Below, piece after piece: positions 57,100 through 64,000 of a stretch of 64,000 nucleotides of DNA. The DNA lies in the NCBI RefSeq assembly GCF_026242045.1, contig NZ_JAPJDO010000026.1, positions 1 to 64,000 on the forward strand, given 5' to 3'. This stretch comes from Mycobacterium pinniadriaticum. Lineage in GTDB: Bacteria > Actinomycetota > Actinomycetes > Mycobacteriales > Mycobacteriaceae. The notes beneath the pieces were generated by a model that did not search any database, had not been told where the DNA came from, and worked only from the letters and a program-made list of their open reading frames with translations. Both the position numbers and the translations under genes were made by a program. How positions within the stretch are numbered: position 1 is the stretch's first letter; each line of letters starts with the position of its first letter.

Positions 57100-58719
57100 T
57101 TGCCTTGCGCAGTAATCAAGGTTACGGTGCAGTTAATAGCAGATCCCCGACATCGAGGTCCGATTTTCGCTGTGTTGGCCGAACAGTCTGACAGTCAGAT
57201 TTCAGTTGGTGACAACTGCGATGCAAATCTTCGCCAAAACTCGACCTCCGCGTTATTTGACGAGAGCAACATCCCACCGCTTTGGCCCCAGGCGCCCGCG
57301 TCGCAGCGCGAAGATCGGCATTTTCGCCACTCCAAACGGCTGATCCTCAGTGATGCCGCAGTTATCTGCCTCGTGCTGACCGTCGCGACCATCGTCGCGG
57401 TTGCCGGCCAACCCGAGGCCCCGCCGTTCTATGCCGCCGGCTCGGTCGCGTTGGCTTCGTTGTGGATGGTGGCACTAGGTCTCGTCGGTTACCGCGTACG
57501 CCGGGTTGTCGGCCGGAACGTCGGCGAGTACATGAGCATCGTGCTCGCCACGCTGCAGTTGTTCGGCCTGGTCGCGATCAGTGCGCTGTTGTTGCACATC
57601 GATCTGTCCCGTAGCTATCTCGCGATCGCCTTTCCTGTCGGCCTGCTCGGACTGCTGGTGAGCCGCGGTTACTGGCGTCGGGTGGCCGCCGCCGAACTCA
57701 GCCGTGCCGACAACCAGGTCGCTCTGCTTGTCGTCGGTAGCCCACGGGCGGCCGCTGACGTCGCCGCCACCTTCGTGCGAGATCCGGGTGCCGGGTACCG
57801 CGTCGTCGGGGTCTGCACGCCCGCGGGACCGACCGCGCGCGACAGCAGCATCGACGTCGACGGCCGGGCCATCCCCATTGTCGGGATCGACCAGGCGATC
57901 GCCGACGCCGTCCGACGCACCGGCGCGCAAACCGTCGCCTTGACCGCCACCGAGCATCTGCACCCCACCGAGATCCGGCGGTTGATCTGGGAACTCGACT
58001 CGCTCGGGGTGGATCTGATGATCACGCCCGGGTTGGTCGACGTCGCCGAAGAGCGGCTGCACAGCCGGCCGGTGGCCGGTATGGCGATGTTCGAGGTGGC
58101 CAAGCCGCAGCACGAAAGGGCGAATTCGGCGGCCAAACGAGCCTTCGACATCGCGTTCACCACCGTCGCGATGATCGTCGTCGCGCCGCTCTTCGCGCTC
58201 GCGGCACTGGCGGTGCGGCTGTCCGGCCCCGGACCGGTCTTCTACGTCTCCGAACGGATCGGACACAAGGGCACCACCTTCAAGATGCTGAAGTTCCGCA
58301 GCATGGTCGACGGTGCCGACGTCGATGCGCCGGCAATGATCGCCGCCGACGGCACCAGCCCGCTGTTCTGGAAGGCCAAGGACGATCCGCGGGTCACCCG
58401 GGTCGGCAGGGTGCTACGCAAATACAGCATCGACGAGTTGCCTCAGTTCATCAACGTGCTACGCGGCGACATGAGCGTGGTCGGGCCCCGTCCGCAGGTC
58501 CGCCGCGAGGTTGACTCGTACGACTACCTGCTTCGCAGGCGGTTGACCGTCAAGCCCGGCCTGACCGGCCTGTGGCAGGTCAGCGGCCGCTCTGACCTGC
58601 AGACCGAAGATGCCGTCCGACTCGACCTCAGCTATATCGAGAACTGGTCGCCGATCCGGGATCTGGTGATCATCGTCAAGACCGTCAAGACCGTCCTGCG
58701 GGGCGAGGGCGCGTACTAG
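57100..58719 (+). CDS. Polyprenyl glycosylphosphotransferase (bacterial sugar transferase)
   Basis: A membrane sugar-1-phosphate transferase of the WbaP/PglC type. Four N-terminal helices (about residues 84-200) and a CoA-binding-like Rossmann domain (residues 204-330) lead to the catalytic part: KRAFDIAFTTVAMIVVAPLFAL (re-entrant helix), GHKGTTFKMLKFRSM, then DELPQFINVLRGDMSVVGPRPQ and KPGLTGLWQVSGRSD. It should load the first sugar phosphate onto a polyprenyl carrier. Starts at 57100 or GTG 57127 are both possible. The first ~250 bases are AT-richer than the rest. No other capsule genes are near. Confidence 0.87.
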   Translation: MPCAVIKVTVQLIADPRHRGPIFAVLAEQSDSQISVGDNCDANLRQNSTSALFDESNIPPLWPQAPASQREDRHFRHSKRLILSDAAVICLVLTVATIVAVAGQPEAPPFYAAGSVALASLWMVALGLVGYRVRRVVGRNVGEYMSIVLATLQLFGLVAISALLLHIDLSRSYLAIAFPVGLLGLLVSRGYWRRVAAAELSRADNQVALLVVGSPRAAADVAATFVRDPGAGYRVVGVCTPAGPTARDSSIDVDGRAIPIVGIDQAIADAVRRTGAQTVALTATEHLHPTEIRRLIWELDSLGVDLMITPGLVDVAEERLHSRPVAGMAMFEVAKPQHERANSAAKRAFDIAFTTVAMIVVAPLFALAALAVRLSGPGPVFYVSERIGHKGTTFKMLKFRSMVDGADVDAPAMIAADGTSPLFWKAKDDPRVTRVGRVLRKYSIDELPQFINVLRGDMSVVGPRPQVRREVDSYDYLLRRRLTVKPGLTGLWQVSGRSDLQTEDAVRLDLSYIENWSPIRDLVIIVKTVKTVLRGEGAY

Positions 58720-58731
58720 GCCCGACTGCCG

Positions 58732-58752
58732 CGGGCCAGGCTCGATGGCCCG
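58732..58752. terminator. Bidirectional terminator hairpin between the sugar transferase and regX3
   Basis: CGGGCCA (58732-58738) and TGGCCCG (58746-58752) form a perfect seven-pair GC-rich stem with a seven-base loop, directly between the convergent stops of the sugar transferase (58719) and regX3 (58754). There is no U tract, which is common in mycobacteria. Confidence 0.5.
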
Positions 58753-58753
58753 G

Positions 58754-59440
58754 CTAGCCCTCCAGCTTGTAACCCAGACCGCGCACCGTGACCAGGTGCA
58801 CCGGGTTGGCCGGATCGGCTTCGATCTTCGACCGCAATCGCTTGACGTGGACATCGAGGGTCTTGGTGTCCCCGACGTAGTCCGCGCCCCACACCCGATC
58901 AATGAGCTGACCGCGGGTGAGCACCCGTCCGCTGTTACGCATCAGGTACTCCAGCAGATCGAATTCCTTGAGCGGCAACGTGATCGGCTCGCCGTTGACC
59001 GTGACGACGTGACGTTCGACATCCATGCGCACCGGGCCGGCCTCCAGGATGGCGTCGCCGATACCGGCGTCCTCGGTGTCGCTGCCGCGTCGCAGAACCG
59101 CCCGGATGCGGGCGATCAGTTCCCGCGCCGAGTACGGTTTGGTGACATAGTCGTCGGCGCCGAGTTCAAGGCCGACCACCTTGTCGATCTCGCTGTCGCG
59201 GGCGGTGACCATGATCACCGGCACGCTGGAGCGGGCGCGCAGCTGCTTGCACACATCGGTGCCGGTCATTCCGGGCAACATGAGATCGAGCAGCACGATG
59301 TCGGCCCCGGATCGGTCGAATTCAGCCAGGGCTGACTGGCCGTCACCGACCACGGTGGCCTCGAACCCCTCCTTGCGGAGCAGAAAAGCCAGCGGATCGG
59401 CCAGCGACTCTTCGTCTTCCACGATCAACACATTGGTCAT
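58754..59440 (-). CDS. regX3: Response regulator RegX3
   Basis: A 228-residue OmpR/PhoB-family regulator with acidic pocket EDEE at residues 8-11, phospho-acceptor Asp52 (LLDLMLPG), Thr in VTAR and Lys in TKPY, then a winged helix with SGRVLTRGQLIDRVWG. In mycobacteria RegX3 controls the response to phosphate limitation. Its ATG overlaps the senX3 stop by ATGA, with no spacer; M. tuberculosis has repeats between these genes. Confidence 0.94.
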   Translation of the reverse strand: MTNVLIVEDEESLADPLAFLLRKEGFEATVVGDGQSALAEFDRSGADIVLLDLMLPGMTGTDVCKQLRARSSVPVIMVTARDSEIDKVVGLELGADDYVTKPYSARELIARIRAVLRRGSDTEDAGIGDAILEAGPVRMDVERHVVTVNGEPITLPLKEFDLLEYLMRNSGRVLTRGQLIDRVWGADYVGDTKTLDVHVKRLRSKIEADPANPVHLVTVRGLGYKLEG

Positions 59441-60639
59441 TGGCGTAGTGCCTCCTCGTCAATGGCCGATTCGTCGGCCGGTTCGTCGTCGTTGTTGGGG
59501 TAGGCGGGAATGGACAGGGTGAACGTCGAACCAGTGCCCGGCTGGCTCCACAGCCGGATACTGCCGTTGTGATTGGCGGCCACATGTTTGACGATGGCCA
59601 GGCCCAAACCGGTGCCGCCGGTGGCACGGGAGCGGGCTTTGTCGACCCGGAAGAATCGTTCGAAAACCCGCTCCTGGTCGGCGCGGGCAATTCCGATTCC
59701 CCGGTCGGTGACCGCGATCTCGATGTTGTCGCCACGGCGACGGCGACTGATCGACACCTTCGATCCGTCCGGTGAGTACGCGATCGCGTTCGAGATCAGA
59801 TTGGCCAGTGCGGTGACCAACAACGACTGATCGCCCAACACCCGGAAACCGCTCGGCGCGTCAGTCGTCACCGTGATGTCGGCGTTGTCGGCGGCCACCT
59901 TGTGACGTGAAATCGCCTCGTTGACAACGGAATCCACATCGATGCCGTCGAGGTCGGGAAGCGGCTCGGCGCCCTGGAGGCGGGACAGCTCGATCAGCTC
60001 ACCAACCATGTTGGCCAGCCGCTGGGACTCGGTGAGGATCTTCTTGCCGAAGTGGTCCACCGTCTCGGGATCGTCGGCAGATTCCAGCAGTGCCTCGGCC
60101 AGCACGCCCATCGCCGCAACCGGTGTCTTGAGCTCATGGCTGACGTTGGCCACGAAGTCGCGCCGGCTGGCTTCCATGCGGGCCTGCTCGGACTGGTCGT
60201 CGACATAGACGACCGCGAATCGCGGATCCTGTTTACTCAACAAGCGGACGTGTCCCCGCACCGAAAGACCCGATCGGCCGGCCGCGGCCCGTTGCTGCTG
60301 GGACAGGTCGACCTCGACGCCCTCCCCGGTGGCCAACACGCGCTGTGCGGCATTCCAGGCCCGCTCGTCGAGTTGCCGGTCACGTACCAGGCCCAACTCG
60401 GTAGCCCGGTCGTTGACGAACACCACATCGCGATGCGAGTCGACGACCACCATGCCGATCGGTGCGAGTGACACCACATGCTGCAACATCTGCGAGACCG
60501 TGATCCCCGCTTCGGTGATCGCGCGACGCTGCCTGCGCTCGAGGATGCGTGGAGTGAGTGCGGCCCCTATTCCAAGACCGAAAGCGAGCGCGACCAGCGC
60601 CGCGACGGTGGCCAATAGCGCCACCGAGACAACACTCAC
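59437..60639 (-). CDS. senX3: Sensor histidine kinase SenX3
   Basis: A 400-residue kinase with two N-terminal helices (residues 3-30), a PAS-like domain (about 58-150) and the HisKA box FVANVSHELKTPVAAM with His168. The ATPase N, G1, F and G2 boxes are in order (NLISNAIAY, DRGIGI, GTGLGLAIVKH). SenX3 senses phosphate with the Pst transporter and phosphorylates RegX3. The GTG/ATG at 60639 gives the full first helix. It is the first gene of the pair and lies just downstream of gpm1 on the same strand, 129 bases apart. Confidence 0.94.
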   Translation of the reverse strand: MSVVSVALLATVAALVALAFGLGIGAALTPRILERRQRRAITEAGITVSQMLQHVVSLAPIGMVVVDSHRDVVFVNDRATELGLVRDRQLDERAWNAAQRVLATGEGVEVDLSQQQRAAAGRSGLSVRGHVRLLSKQDPRFAVVYVDDQSEQARMEASRRDFVANVSHELKTPVAAMGVLAEALLESADDPETVDHFGKKILTESQRLANMVGELIELSRLQGAEPLPDLDGIDVDSVVNEAISRHKVAADNADITVTTDAPSGFRVLGDQSLLVTALANLISNAIAYSPDGSKVSISRRRRGDNIEIAVTDRGIGIARADQERVFERFFRVDKARSRATGGTGLGLAIVKHVAANHNGSIRLWSQPGTGSTFTLSIPAYPNNDDEPADESAIDEEALRQ

Positions 60640-60768
60640 AGGAAAATGGTACGCATCCGGTGAACGTCATCCCAGCAGCGTGCGGCCAAATCGGGACACG
60701 TCACACCTTCAGCGCGCATGTATTCGGCCGTCGTTCACCGGATGTTTCCCAAACCCGACCCGGAGCGG

Positions 60769-61515
60769 CTATTTGGCGCCCTGGCTGGCCACCGCGGCGG
60801 CACCGGCGGCCGCGGCCTCCGGATCGAGGTAGGTGCCGCCCGGCACGCGCGGCTTCAGATCGGCATCCAAGTCGTAGCGCAGCGGGATTCCGGTCGGGAT
60901 GTTCAGGCCCACCACCTCCGCGTCGGACATGCCGTCCAGGTATTTCACCAACGCGCGCAACGAGTTGCCATGCGCGACCATCAGCACCGTCTTTCCGGCC
61001 TGCAGATCGGGGACGATCGTCTCGGTGAAATAGGGCACGAAGCGGGCGACGACGTCGGCCAGGCATTCCGTCAGCGGTCCGCCTCCGATGTCGGCGTAGC
61101 GAGGGTCGGTGTCCTGGCTGTAGGTACTGCCCGGCTCGATCGGCGGCGGCGGGGTGTCGTAGCTGCGCCGCCACAACATGAACTGCTCTTCGCCGTACTT
61201 TTCCTTCGTCTCGGCCTTGTCCAAGCCCTGCAGTGCGCCATAGTGGCGTTCGTTGAGCCGCCAACTCCGTTGCACCGGAATCCACAACCGGTCCGCCGCA
61301 TCGAGCGCCAGGTGCGCGGTGGTGATCGCGCGCCGCAACAGCGAGGTGTAGAGGACATCGGGCAGCAGGCCCTGCTCGGCCATCAATTTCCCGCCCCGGA
61401 CCGCCTCGGCTCGGCCCTTATCCGTGAGGTCGACGTCCACCCACCCGGTGAACAGGTTCAGCGCGTTCCATTCGCTCTCGCCGTGCCGCAGCAGGATCAG
61501 TGTGGAGTCAGCCAT
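60769..61515 (-). CDS. gpm1: 2,3-Bisphosphoglycerate-dependent phosphoglycerate mutase
   Basis: A 248-residue glycolytic mutase that interconverts 3- and 2-phosphoglycerate. The motif LILLRHGESEWNALNLFTGW has the phospho-His at residue 11; ERHYGALQGLDKAETKEKYGEEQ and VAHGNSLRALVKYLDGM (second His) are intact. The ATG at 61515 gives the family length; sixteen residues upstream in frame are unsupported. It lies between the YbjN gene and senX3 on the minus strand, as Rv0489 does. Confidence 0.94.
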   Translation of the reverse strand: MADSTLILLRHGESEWNALNLFTGWVDVDLTDKGRAEAVRGGKLMAEQGLLPDVLYTSLLRRAITTAHLALDAADRLWIPVQRSWRLNERHYGALQGLDKAETKEKYGEEQFMLWRRSYDTPPPPIEPGSTYSQDTDPRYADIGGGPLTECLADVVARFVPYFTETIVPDLQAGKTVLMVAHGNSLRALVKYLDGMSDAEVVGLNIPTGIPLRYDLDADLKPRVPGGTYLDPEAAAAGAAAVASQGAK

Positions 61516-61609
61516 AACCGAAATCCTCTCACGGCTGAGCTCAGCGGTCGCGGCCGTCGCCACCCGCCTGCTCGTCGTCTATCAGGTGCTCGACTCCTCC
61601 TGGGGCCGC

Positions 61610-62128
61610 TCAGCGGCCCGCATCGTCGTCTTCGGTAATCAAATGCTCAAAGGCCTGCAGGTTCTTCAGCGATTCGCCGCGGGCCACCCGCCACGCCCAC
61701 TCCTTCTGGATGGATGATTTGAAGCCCAGCTCCAGCAACGTGTTGAAGTCGGTGTCGACGGCCTCGAGCACCTGTCCGAGTACCCGGTCGAGTTCGTCGG
61801 CGGTCACCGCATCAAGCGCCATCCGCCCGATGAGGTAGATGTCGCCGACGTTGTCCAGCGTGTAGGCCACGCCGTAGAGCCGGCGGTTGCGCCTGAGCAG
61901 GAACCGGTAAACGCCCTCGTGGTTCTCGTCGGGCTGGCGGCAGACGAACGCCTCGATACGCACCGAGTGCTCACCGATGCTCAGCAGGGTGTTCGTCGTC
62001 AGCTTGCGCTCGCCCGGCAGCTCGACGATCAGCCCCGGCAGCCCGCCGTGGGCGCCTTCGTGACGGCTGTAGACCAGGCCGTGCTCAGCCAGCGCGGCCT
62101 CGATGACCCGCTGAATGTTCGAGGTCAT
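61610..62128 (-). CDS. YbjN-domain protein (Rv0487-like)
   Basis: A 172-residue protein of the YbjN/T3SS-chaperone-like fold. LIVELPGERKLTTNTLLSIGEHSVRIEAFVCRQPDE near 32-67 and VYRFLLRRNRRLYGVAYTLDNVGDIYLIGRM follow the family pattern. It ends with a soluble helix and an acidic EDDDAGR. It overlaps the mshA stop by ATGA and so is co-translated with it. Members in mycobacteria are unstudied in function. A 94-base gap separates it from gpm1. Confidence 0.84.
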   Translation of the reverse strand: MTSNIQRVIEAALAEHGLVYSRHEGAHGGLPGLIVELPGERKLTTNTLLSIGEHSVRIEAFVCRQPDENHEGVYRFLLRRNRRLYGVAYTLDNVGDIYLIGRMALDAVTADELDRVLGQVLEAVDTDFNTLLELGFKSSIQKEWAWRVARGESLKNLQAFEHLITEDDDAGR

Positions 62129-63552
62129 GCCCGCACACCGCGCCGCATCGACCAGCGCCTGCCATTGCGCCGGGCCAGCGCATCACCGGCCGCGTTCCGC
62201 CGCCTCGCGCTGGCATATTCGGTGATAGCCCCGCTGTAGCTGGCCAACAGTCCGTCGACAGTGTTGGCCCAGGAGAAGCGCTGTGCGTGCGCGGCGGCAG
62301 CGCGGCCCAGCTCCTGCGGGTCGCGTCGCAGCACTGCGTCGATCGCCTCGGCCCAGGGGCCGGGATCATGACCGGACACCAATGCGCCGCTGACTCCGTC
62401 GGCCACCGCCACCGGCAGCCCGCCCACGGCCGCCGCGACCACCGGCGTCCCGCAGGCCTGCGCTTCGACGGCGACCAGCCCGAACGATTCCGAATAGCTG
62501 GGCACCGCGACCAGATCGGCCGCTCGGTAGACATTGACCAGTTGTTCGCGCGACTGCGGGGGCAGGAAGGTCACCCGATCAGCGATACCCAATTCGGCGG
62601 CCAGACCCACCAGAGCATCGGGTGCGGCCAAACCGCTGCCGGACGGGCCGCCGGCGACCAGCACCCGCACCCCGGGCAGCCGGGCGGCGGCACGCAACAG
62701 CACATCGGGTGCCTTCAACGGCTGGATGCGGCCCACGAACGCAACCACCCGCTCGTCGGCGGGCAGGCCGAGCACGGCCCGCGCGGCACGCCTGTCGCCC
62801 GGGCTGAACGTTTCCAGATCGACACCGGGGTACACCACATCGATCCGCCGAGGATCGGCGTTGTGCAGCGAAATGAGTTGGCGGGCTTCATCTTCGGTGT
62901 TGACGACCAGACGGTCGGCCTCGTCCACCACCTGTTGTTCACCGACTGATCGCAGCGGCGGCTCCGGGGCGTCGCCGTCGGCCAGCGCGGCGTTCTTCAC
63001 CGCGGCCAACGTGTGGGCGGTGTGCACCAGCGGCACGGCCCACCGGTCGCGGGCCAGCCAGCCGACCTGACCGGACAGCCAATAGTGCGAGTGCACGATG
63101 TCGTAGTACCCGGGCTCGTGGTTGGCTTCGGCGCGCAGCACCCCGGCGGTGAACGCGCATAACTGGGTCGGCAGGTCATATTTGTCGAGTCCCTCGAAGG
63201 GACCCGCGACGACGTTGCGCACCAGAACCCCGGGTGCGACGCGCACCAGCGGCTGGTCCGACGACGACGTCGCCCGGGTGAAGATCTCCACCTCCACCCC
63301 GCGGCGGGCCATCTGCAACGCGGTCTGCAGCACGTAGACATTCATCCCGCCGGCATCGCCCGTGCCGGGCTGCGCCAATGGCGAGGTGTGCACCGATAAC
63401 ACCGCCACACGTCGCGGCATGCCATCGATCGAACCGTCGGTCAGTTCCCGGGCGTGCCGCACGTGTCCATCTTTGCACCTGCCCTGTCCAGGGCTTCGTG
63501 GCGGTTCTGCGCCGGCCCCGGCCCTCTGCACCCGGTTGCCGAAGGCGGTCAC
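62125..63552 (-). CDS. mshA: D-inositol-3-phosphate glycosyltransferase (mycothiol synthesis)
   Basis: A GT4 retaining glycosyltransferase, up to 475 residues, that couples UDP-GlcNAc to 1D-myo-inositol 3-phosphate, the first step of mycothiol synthesis. Signature: HTSPLAQPGTGDAGGMNVYVLQTALQMARRG near residues 55-85, then EPGYYDIVHSHYWLSGQVGWLARD, FVGRIQPLKAPDVLLRAA and the C-terminal PSYSESFGLVAVEAQACGTPVVAA (Glu nucleotide site). The GTG at 63552 is the longest start; the GTG at 63462 before RHARELTDG is a shorter one. Mycothiol could serve several enzymes of this window. Confidence 0.94.
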   Translation of the reverse strand: MTAFGNRVQRAGAGAEPPRSPGQGRCKDGHVRHARELTDGSIDGMPRRVAVLSVHTSPLAQPGTGDAGGMNVYVLQTALQMARRGVEVEIFTRATSSSDQPLVRVAPGVLVRNVVAGPFEGLDKYDLPTQLCAFTAGVLRAEANHEPGYYDIVHSHYWLSGQVGWLARDRWAVPLVHTAHTLAAVKNAALADGDAPEPPLRSVGEQQVVDEADRLVVNTEDEARQLISLHNADPRRIDVVYPGVDLETFSPGDRRAARAVLGLPADERVVAFVGRIQPLKAPDVLLRAAARLPGVRVLVAGGPSGSGLAAPDALVGLAAELGIADRVTFLPPQSREQLVNVYRAADLVAVPSYSESFGLVAVEAQACGTPVVAAAVGGLPVAVADGVSGALVSGHDPGPWAEAIDAVLRRDPQELGRAAAAHAQRFSWANTVDGLLASYSGAITEYASARRRNAAGDALARRNGRRWSMRRGVRA

Positions 63553-63662
63553 CCGGATGCCCCCGTCGGCAGCACCAAGCGTTCGGCGAACGACGCCTCG
63601 ACCACCCCCGACCGCCGACGACGAGGCCCTCGGGGCCTAACACAGTTACTAGAGTTGGACCG

Positions 63663-64000
63663 ATGACGAATCCAGACGCCCATTCCCGCGTGGCGGTGGT
63701 CACCGGCGCGAGCTCCGGCATCGGCGAGGCTACTGCTAAAACCCTTGCAGCACAGGGATTTCACGTCGTCGCAGTGGCCCGTCGGGCGGAGCGCCTGCGG
63801 CGGCTGGCCGACGAGATCGGCGGCACCGCCGTCACGGCCGACGTCACGGATGACGCGGCGGTCGAGGCACTGGCGGCCGGGCTCGGCCGGGTCGACGTGC
63901 TGGTCAACAACGCTGGTGGAGCCAAAGGACTGGAACCGATAGGCGACGCGGATCTCGACAATTGGCGCTGGATGTGGGAGACCAACGTCATGGGGACGCT
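63663..64000 (+). CDS. Short-chain dehydrogenase/reductase, 5' part (Rv0484c-like, cut at window end)
   Basis: An SDR whose first 112 residues are visible. VAVVTGASSGIGEATAKTLAAQG is the cofactor motif, VARRAERL suggests NADP preference, and VDVLVNNAGG is the conserved NNAG. The reading frame continues off the window. A TAGAGT -10 element (63650-63655) lies seven bases before the ATG at 63663, so it may be leaderless. It diverges from mshA, as Rv0484c does in M. tuberculosis. Confidence 0.85.
   Translation, partial: MTNPDAHSRVAVVTGASSGIGEATAKTLAAQGFHVVAVARRAERLRRLADEIGGTAVTADVTDDAAVEALAAGLGRVDVLVNNAGGAKGLEPIGDADLDNWRWMWETNVMGT

Noticed and set aside
59400..59460. MIRU-type repeat between senX3 and regX3
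   Set aside because: The genes overlap by ATGA, so no repeat can be there.
1..64000. CRISPR array, tRNA, rRNA, insertion sequences or prophage
   Set aside because: I looked for regular repeats, the conserved tRNA T-arm (GGTTCGAATCC-like), transposase motifs and phage structural genes and found none. A covariance-model and HMM scan would settle small RNAs.

Overview
The window is high-GC actinobacterial DNA from a mycobacterium, most likely an environmental or fast-growing Mycolicibacterium-type species. Diagnostic genes are mshA (mycothiol), senX3-regX3, several F420-type enzymes, the 33-residue ribosomal protein bS22 and the fused uroporphyrinogen methyltransferase/synthase. From memory, the gene order matches the M. 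tuberculosis Rv0547c-to-Rv0484c segment read backwards, with species-specific blocks inserted. I saw no tRNA, rRNA, CRISPR array, insertion sequence or prophage. The species name is an inference; the gene content is read from the sequence.

Layout. 0-6.3 kb: an SDR and a VOC protein, a pitA phosphate-transporter block that points against its neighbours and lies between two DUF3349 paralogues, then menE, an alpha/beta hydrolase and an F420/PPOX-fold protein. 6.3-13 kb: a large membrane protein faces a tightly overlapping minus-strand operon (GT2 glycosyltransferase, DUF2064 protein, methyltransferase, membrane molybdopterin oxidoreductase, small membrane protein); a two-component system diverges from that operon. 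13-19 kb: a TIGR03085 protein, a nitronate monooxygenase-like enzyme, an epimerase with MTA phosphorylase, a MarR regulator and a secreted GjpA-like protein. 19-27.7 kb: menA, a MinD-like ATPase, and a six-gene operon for cytochrome c maturation (ccsB, resB, ccdA, TlpA-like) ending in a phosphatase and hemL.

27.8-39.9 kb is the most species-specific part: feoA-feoB-NifU-like iron operon, two head-to-head Ddn-type F420 proteins, a sulfur-detoxification operon (TauE/SafE exporter and persulfide dioxygenase-rhodanese) behind a CstR/CsoR-like operator, an MpaB-type oxygenase with its TetR regulator, a copper P-type ATPase behind a CsoR operator, a GOLPH3-family protein and an amidohydrolase. 39.8-46.9 kb: four small membrane proteins, then the haem genes hemB, hemD fusion, hemC and hemA and a glutaredoxin-like protein. 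46.9-56 kb: HAD phosphatase, hydratase-like protein, acyltransferase, two-domain SDR, bS22, HTH protein, proC, thioesterase, sugar isomerase-like protein, membrane protein and Ppx/GppA. 56-64 kb: a conserved Cys-rich protein, a solitary sugar transferase with an AT-richer 5' end, regX3-senX3, gpm1, a YbjN protein, mshA and an SDR cut by the window end.

The genes together lean toward respiration and redox: menaquinone (menE, menA), cytochrome c assembly, haem synthesis, iron uptake, and copper and sulfide/persulfide defence. Several genes have a TANNNT -10 element 6-8 bases before the start codon, which suggests leaderless transcripts. The best candidates for new biology are the molybdopterin/glycosyltransferase operon, the Feo operon ending in an Nfu-type protein, two small ORFs that are translationally coupled to neighbours, and the GOLPH3-sORF-CopA arrangement.
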